NCBI GenBank assembly: GCA_937974465.1
Contig: CALJWY010000338.1
Coordinates: forward strand, 1-28,878
Direction: 5' to 3'
From: an uncultured Lysobacterales bacterium
Lineage (GTDB): Bacteria; Pseudomonadota; Gammaproteobacteria; Xanthomonadales; SZUA-36
Length of the DNA stretch: 28,878 nucleotides
The position numbers were made by a program, and so were the translations under genes. Below, piece after piece: positions 25,061 to 28,878 of the stretch. Numbering within the stretch: position 1 is the first letter of the stretch; each line of letters opens with the position of its first letter. The notes below the pieces were generated by a model. The model saw only the letters and a list, made by a program, of their open reading frames with translations, was not told the origin of the DNA and made no database searches.

Positions 25061-25759
25061 ATGTTTGAATTTAAACCAAATGCCATAGTTTGGGACCTTG
25101 ACGGAACCCTGGTGGACTCCGCTCCGGATCTGGCAACGGCGCTGAACAATGTCCTGGATATGCGCGGGTTTTTCACGCTTTCCACCTCCGAGGTGCGGAA
25201 GATGATTGGCAATGGTGTACCAAAACTGGTTGAGAGAGGTTTCAACGCTGTTGGCGTGCGTCCGGACGCATCTCAACTTGATATTTTGGTTGAATTGTTT
25301 TCAACGCAATACAGGGCGTGCGCAACTGACAATACCCGCCCATATCCGGGGGTTGTCGAGGCGCTGCAGGAAATCCATAGCATGAATGTGCCCATGGGTG
25401 TCTGCACCAACAAACCGGAAGCCTTCACCCGGCAGATACTTGAGGGCCTGGGTTTAGCCGGCTTTTTCAGCTGCGTGATTGGCGGTGACTCCACCAGTGC
25501 ACGAAAGCCCGACCCGGAACCCGTGCTGGCCTGCATCCGTGGCCTGGTGGCGGAACCTGCCAAAAGCCTGATGATTGGTGATTCAGTGCATGACATACAT
25601 GCTGCCCATGCAGCAGGTGTCACCGTCGGCGTGGTTCCATGGGGTTACAGATCAGCACCCGTGGAAGAGCTGGGGGCAGATTTCATTCTATACGACCTGG
25701 AAGGTTTGGCCGGACTGATTCGTGATGCAGGACAGGTGCAACAACTTACCACCCACTAA
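25061..25759 (+). CDS. cbbZ: Phosphoglycolate phosphatase
   Basis: This 232-residue HAD hydrolase of the Gph/CbbZ group dephosphorylates 2-phosphoglycolate, the product of RuBisCO oxygenation. Motif I is WDLDGTLVDS (Asp12 nucleophile, Asp14), motif II CTNKPEAF, motif III lysine in SARKPDPEP and motif IV MIGDSVHDIHAAHAAG. The cap domain after motif I fits subfamily IA. It begins six bases after prk. Presence of this gene fits an organism running form II RuBisCO where oxygen is present. Confidence 0.94.
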   Translation: MFEFKPNAIVWDLDGTLVDSAPDLATALNNVLDMRGFFTLSTSEVRKMIGNGVPKLVERGFNAVGVRPDASQLDILVELFSTQYRACATDNTRPYPGVVEALQEIHSMNVPMGVCTNKPEAFTRQILEGLGLAGFFSCVIGGDSTSARKPDPEPVLACIRGLVAEPAKSLMIGDSVHDIHAAHAAGVTVGVVPWGYRSAPVEELGADFILYDLEGLAGLIRDAGQVQQLTTH

Positions 25760-25763
25760 TTCG

Positions 25764-25785
25764 CAGGCGGCCTGAGCACCGCCTG
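25764..25785 (+). promoter_or_regulatory. GC-rich hairpin just upstream of cbbM
   Basis: Arms CAGGCGG and CCGCCTG flank eight bases, between the cbbZ stop and cbbM. No T run follows. It may be an mRNA-stabilising or processing structure that raises cbbM output relative to the upstream genes, or a partial attenuator. Confidence 0.45.
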
Positions 25786-25817
25786 GTAAAGATTTATATT
25801 GAAGAGAGGAAAAAATT

Positions 25818-27200
25818 ATGGACCAATCCGGACGTTATGCAGACTTAAGCCTGAGAGAAGAAGACCTGATCGCAGGCGACAACCACATGCTGGTTGCCTA
25901 CACGATGACACCCATGCCCGGCTTTGGTGGCTACCTGGAGACAGCGGCCCATTTCGCAGCAGAGTCATCCACCGGCACCAACGTGGAAGTCTCCACCACC
26001 GATGACTTCACCAAGGGCGTAGACGCCATGGTGTATGAAATCGATGAGGCCAACGGCATCATGAAGATCGCCTATCCGATCGAATTGTTTGACCGCAACA
26101 TCACCGATGGCCGCACCATGGTGGTTTCATTCCTGACCCTGGCCATTGGCAACAACCAGGGAATGGGTGATGTGCAGTGTGCGCAAATGCAGGATTTCTA
26201 TGTGCCGCGCAAACTGCTGCAGCTCTATGACGGTCCTTCAAAATCCATCAACGATCTCTGGGGTTTGCTGGGTCGTGATTACAATGATGGCGGCTATATT
26301 GCCGGTACCATCATCAAGCCCAAGCTGGGTCTTCGCCCCAAGCCCTTCGCCGAAGCGGCCTACCAGTTCTGGCTCGGTGGCGATTTTATCAAGAATGACG
26401 AACCGCAGGGCAACCAGACATTCTGTCCTATGAAAACAGTACTGCCGATGGTCGCAGATGCCATGAACCGTGCGCAGGATGAAACCGGCGAAGCCAAACT
26501 TTTTTCCGCCAATATCACTGCCGACTGTTATCACGAAATGTGTGCCCGCGCCGATTATGTGTTGGAAACATTTGGCGAAAATTCACCCCGTGTAGCCTTC
26601 CTGGTAGATGGCTATGTCGGCGGTCCGGGTATGGTGACAACGGCGCGCCGTAACTATCCGGAGCAGTATCTGCACTATCACCGCGCGGGTCATGGCGCAG
26701 TCACGTCACCTTCCGCTGTACGCGGCTATACCGCTTTTGTACTGGCCAAACTGTCGCGACTGATGGGTGCCTCGGGTATTCATGTCGGCACCATGGGCTT
26801 TGGCAAAATGGAAGGTGGTAATGACGATCGCAATATCGCCTACATGATCGAACGTGACAGTGCAGACGGCCCATTCTTTCACCAGGAGTGGTATGGAATG
26901 AAGCCAACCACGCCGATCATTTCCGGCGGCATGAACGCTCTGCGCCTACCCGGATTCTTCAAGAACCTCGGGCACGGCAATGTTATCAATACCTCCGGTG
27001 GAGGTTCATATGGGCACATCGACAGCCCCGCAGACGGCGCCATATCTTTGAAACAGGCATACCAGTGCTACCTGGAAGGTGCCGACCCGATTGAGTTTGC
27101 AAAAGAACACCGGGAGTTTGCACGTGCATTTGAGTCCTTTCCTGGTGATGCCGACCTGCTCTATCCGGGTTGGCGGGAAAAGCTCGGTGTGCACAGGTAA
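25818..27200 (+). CDS. cbbM: Form II ribulose-1,5-bisphosphate carboxylase/oxygenase large subunit
   Basis: This 460-residue form II RuBisCO is strikingly close to the Rhodospirillum rubrum CbbM pattern from MDQSGRYADLSLREEDL to the GWREKLGVH end. Active-site residues are present: K167 in GTIIKPKLG, the carbamylated K192 with metal ligands D194 and E195 in GGDFIKNDEPQGNQ, and loop-6 K330 in MGFGKMEGG. Form II works as a homodimer or oligomer without a small subunit, and none is encoded here. Its low CO2/O2 specificity suits high-CO2, low-O2 settings. GAGAGGAAAAAATT gives a strong ribosome site. Confidence 0.98.
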   Translation: MDQSGRYADLSLREEDLIAGDNHMLVAYTMTPMPGFGGYLETAAHFAAESSTGTNVEVSTTDDFTKGVDAMVYEIDEANGIMKIAYPIELFDRNITDGRTMVVSFLTLAIGNNQGMGDVQCAQMQDFYVPRKLLQLYDGPSKSINDLWGLLGRDYNDGGYIAGTIIKPKLGLRPKPFAEAAYQFWLGGDFIKNDEPQGNQTFCPMKTVLPMVADAMNRAQDETGEAKLFSANITADCYHEMCARADYVLETFGENSPRVAFLVDGYVGGPGMVTTARRNYPEQYLHYHRAGHGAVTSPSAVRGYTAFVLAKLSRLMGASGIHVGTMGFGKMEGGNDDRNIAYMIERDSADGPFFHQEWYGMKPTTPIISGGMNALRLPGFFKNLGHGNVINTSGGGSYGHIDSPADGAISLKQAYQCYLEGADPIEFAKEHREFARAFESFPGDADLLYPGWREKLGVHR

Positions 27201-27232
27201 TCTGACCCTGGCCTCTACATAGGAATTCGCAG

Positions 27233-28039
27233 ATGACAAACGTAGACCAATACAAGATCACCGCAGAGCCCTTCTATGCCCCCCAGGGCAACGAGGTCGA
27301 GTGGTATGAAGCCGCTTATCGCAAGCGGCTTCCGGTGATGGTCAAGGGACCTACAGGCTGCGGTAAATCGCGCTTTATTGAATACATAGCGTGGAAACTG
27401 GACAGGCCATTGATCACCGTTGCCTGCAATGAGGATATGACCGCATCCGATCTGACCGGTCGTTACCTGCTGGATGCCAACGGTACCCACTGGGTAGATG
27501 GCCCGCTAACCATCGCCGCCAGGCTCGGGGCCATCTGCTACCTGGACGAAATCGTTGAAGCCCGCCAGGATACGACCGTGGTGATACATCCCTTGACCGA
27601 CCACCGGCGTGCCCTGCCACTGGATAAAAAAGGCGAAATGGTTACGGCCCACGAAGATTTCCAGTTGGTGATTTCCTATAACCCCGGCTATCAAAGCCTG
27701 ATGAAAGACCTTAAGCAATCCACCAAGCAGCGTTTCGTGGGTATGGATTTTGATTATGCAAGCAGCGATCTGGAAGCGTCCATCCTGGTGAAGGAAACGG
27801 GCATTGAAGAGGAGATTGCCCGCAAATTGGTCGCCGTTGGACAGGCTGCACGAAATTTAAAAGGCCATGGCCTGGATGAAGGTATTTCAACCCGCCTGAT
27901 GGTCTATGCAGCAAGCCTGATAGACAGTGGTCTTGCAGCGAACGAGGCCTGCCGCCTGGCGATGGTCAGACCAATCACTGATGATGCGGATATACGCAGC
28001 ACGCTTGATCATGCCATCGATTCTGTATTTGGTAATTAA
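27233..28039 (+). CDS. cbbQ: CbbQ, AAA+ ATPase subunit of RuBisCO activase
   Basis: This 268-residue MoxR-type AAA+ ATPase has Walker A GPTGCGKS (residues 39-46), Walker B ICYLDEIVEAR (LDE at 104-106), a sensor-like asparagine in VISYNPGYQ and C-terminal helical bundle ISTRLMVYAASLI. CbbQ hexamers act with one CbbO to remove inhibitory sugar phosphates from RuBisCO. Adjacent cbbM makes this the form II-specific Q2O2 type. TAGGA lies upstream of the ATG. Confidence 0.95.
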   Translation: MTNVDQYKITAEPFYAPQGNEVEWYEAAYRKRLPVMVKGPTGCGKSRFIEYIAWKLDRPLITVACNEDMTASDLTGRYLLDANGTHWVDGPLTIAARLGAICYLDEIVEARQDTTVVIHPLTDHRRALPLDKKGEMVTAHEDFQLVISYNPGYQSLMKDLKQSTKQRFVGMDFDYASSDLEASILVKETGIEEEIARKLVAVGQAARNLKGHGLDEGISTRLMVYAASLIDSGLAANEACRLAMVRPITDDADIRSTLDHAIDSVFGN

Positions 28040-28059
28040 CACTATATATCATGAATTTA

Positions 28060-28081
28060 AGATTATTTTCTAATCTAGATT
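28060..28081 (+). repeat. Nested AT-rich palindromes before cbbO
   Basis: Within the 45-base gap between cbbQ and cbbO lie AGATTA-TTTTC-TAATCT (28060-28076) and an overlapping perfect palindrome AATCTAGATT (28072-28081). The gap is about 80% A+T and has no clear ribosome site. The two structures are mutually exclusive in mRNA and could set the amount of CbbO made per CbbQ. Confidence 0.4.
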
Positions 28082-28084
28082 ATC

Positions 28085-28878
28085 ATGGTTAACAAAGCCA
28101 TCGAAACAGTCGCCGAATACCGTTACCCGGCGCAGCGCAGCGCGCTTAAATGCAATTTTGCGCAACTCGAAGATGTATTTGACGACTGCATGGATGAGGC
28201 CGTTAAAAGTCTCTCCGCAGATGGCATTAACGACTACCTTGAAGGCGCCTCACTGGTCTGCATGATCGGTCGTGGCTTTGAGCCGGTATTGGTTTACCTG
28301 GAAGAAGTACCGCAAATCTGCCGGCATGTCGGCGAGCAGGCCGCCTCGCTGATCTCACAATCTGTGTGGAAGATCAGCCGCACACCCAATGGCGTGTCGA
28401 TTCTGTCGTTTTTACAGGCCCTGCCCTCCGCTGCCCGTCGTCTGCAAAGTGAACAGCAGTTCGATCAATTCATAAAGATCGTGTTTGACTTTATGGAAGC
28501 GACCACCGGTTCCATCCATGGCTTTCATACCACCATTCCCAGTCCGGCTCTCAACGACCTGCTGGATAACACTGCTGTGTTGCTCGGCCAGATCACACTC
28601 GAGGGGCTTAAAAACTGGGTTGATTATGGTGTTCGTTATTACTCAAACCACCCGGAACAGCAAAGGGAGTATTTCTCACTGCAATCAGCGGATTCAAGGG
28701 CGATTTTACAGCGCGAACGGCATGGCACATTGTTCGCAGACAACCAGCGCCGTCTCAATATGTACCTGAAGTCGTTGTGGGATGAAAAGCAACAACTGGT
28801 GCCCTACTCCACCGGCTTTGCCACTGACGACATCGGTTCGCAACAACCTCAGCCTTATTTTGATTCGCTGGGCATGCG
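28085..28878 (+). CDS. cbbO: CbbO, RuBisCO activase adaptor (5' part, cut by window end)
   Basis: From ATG 28085 the frame stays open for 264 codons to the window edge. The N-terminal ~100 residues (EYRYPAQRSALKCNFAQLED, EGASLVCMIGRGFE) are followed by a CbbO/NorD-like segment including EYFSLQSADSRAILQRERHG and LFADNQRRLNMYLKSLW. The von Willebrand factor A domain expected at the C-terminus would lie outside. CbbO links the CbbQ hexamer to RuBisCO. A 94-residue reading frame at 28485-28769 is only a shadow of this gene. Confidence 0.9.
   Translation, partial: MVNKAIETVAEYRYPAQRSALKCNFAQLEDVFDDCMDEAVKSLSADGINDYLEGASLVCMIGRGFEPVLVYLEEVPQICRHVGEQAASLISQSVWKISRTPNGVSILSFLQALPSAARRLQSEQQFDQFIKIVFDFMEATTGSIHGFHTTIPSPALNDLLDNTAVLLGQITLEGLKNWVDYGVRYYSNHPEQQREYFSLQSADSRAILQRERHGTLFADNQRRLNMYLKSLWDEKQQLVPYSTGFATDDIGSQQPQPYFDSLGM

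Noticed and set aside
28485..28769. 94-residue open frame near the window end
   Set aside because: It lies in another frame of cbbO, whose own frame is open from 28085 to the edge with family-typical sequence.

Overview
The window looks like chromosomal DNA from a marine-type gammaproteobacterium with facultative CO2 fixation. The block fur | bamE, rnfH, ratA | smpB has the gammaproteobacterial arrangement. The Fur protein resembles Pseudomonas-type Fur. A form II RuBisCO operon (cbbM with cbbQ and cbbO) is of the kind found in sulfur-oxidising and other chemolithoautotrophic proteobacteria. A placement near Woeseia-like or other sediment or seawater gammaproteobacteria is inference only; no rRNA or tRNA gene is present to settle it.

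Layout. 1-3.1 kb (-): a large exported Asp-box (sortilin/VPS10-like) beta-propeller protein, interrupted near its 3' end by an in-frame amber codon and running off the window. 3.2-4.3 kb (-): a two-gene unit of an exported MORN-repeat protein and a glycine-zipper protein with a very basic tail. 4.7-5.7 kb (+): an AraC-family regulator. 5.7-8.2 kb: a housekeeping block of Fur (-), BamE fused to a SPOR domain (+), RnfH and RatA (-) and SmpB (+). 8.3-11.1 kb (+): a MocR/GabR-type regulator with an extra C-terminal domain and a nitrilase-superfamily amidohydrolase. 11.2-18.3 kb (+): a TonB-dependent receptor closed by a strong terminator, then TPR-sulfotransferase, serine-hydrolase lipoprotein and MFS transporter genes. 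18.5-21.2 kb (-): gabD-gabT for 4-aminobutyrate catabolism, with a divergent LysR regulator at 21.4-22.2 kb. 22.3-28.9 kb (+): a LuxR-type regulator with a degenerate receiver, followed by fbp-prk-cbbZ-cbbM-cbbQ-cbbO, the last cut by the window end.

How the genes fit together. The last third is a Calvin-Benson operon: phosphoribulokinase makes RuBP, form II RuBisCO fixes CO2, fructose-bisphosphatase supports regeneration, phosphoglycolate phosphatase clears the oxygenase by-product, and CbbQ/CbbO reactivate inhibited RuBisCO. The only adjacent regulator is the atypical LuxR protein, which lacks the phospho-acceptor aspartate. Perfect 7-6-7 inverted repeats lie on both sides of its gene. The middle third reads as uptake and processing of an unidentified organic substrate (outer-membrane receptor, periplasmic hydrolase, inner-membrane transporter, cytosolic amidase) beside GABA degradation, suggesting a mixotroph.

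The most notable observations are the pseudo-receiver regulator with its paired dyads at the cbb operon, the BamE-SPOR fusion, the MocR protein with an added domain, the receptor/sulfotransferase/hydrolase locus, and the interrupted Asp-box gene. No CRISPR array, insertion sequence, prophage, tRNA or rRNA was seen.
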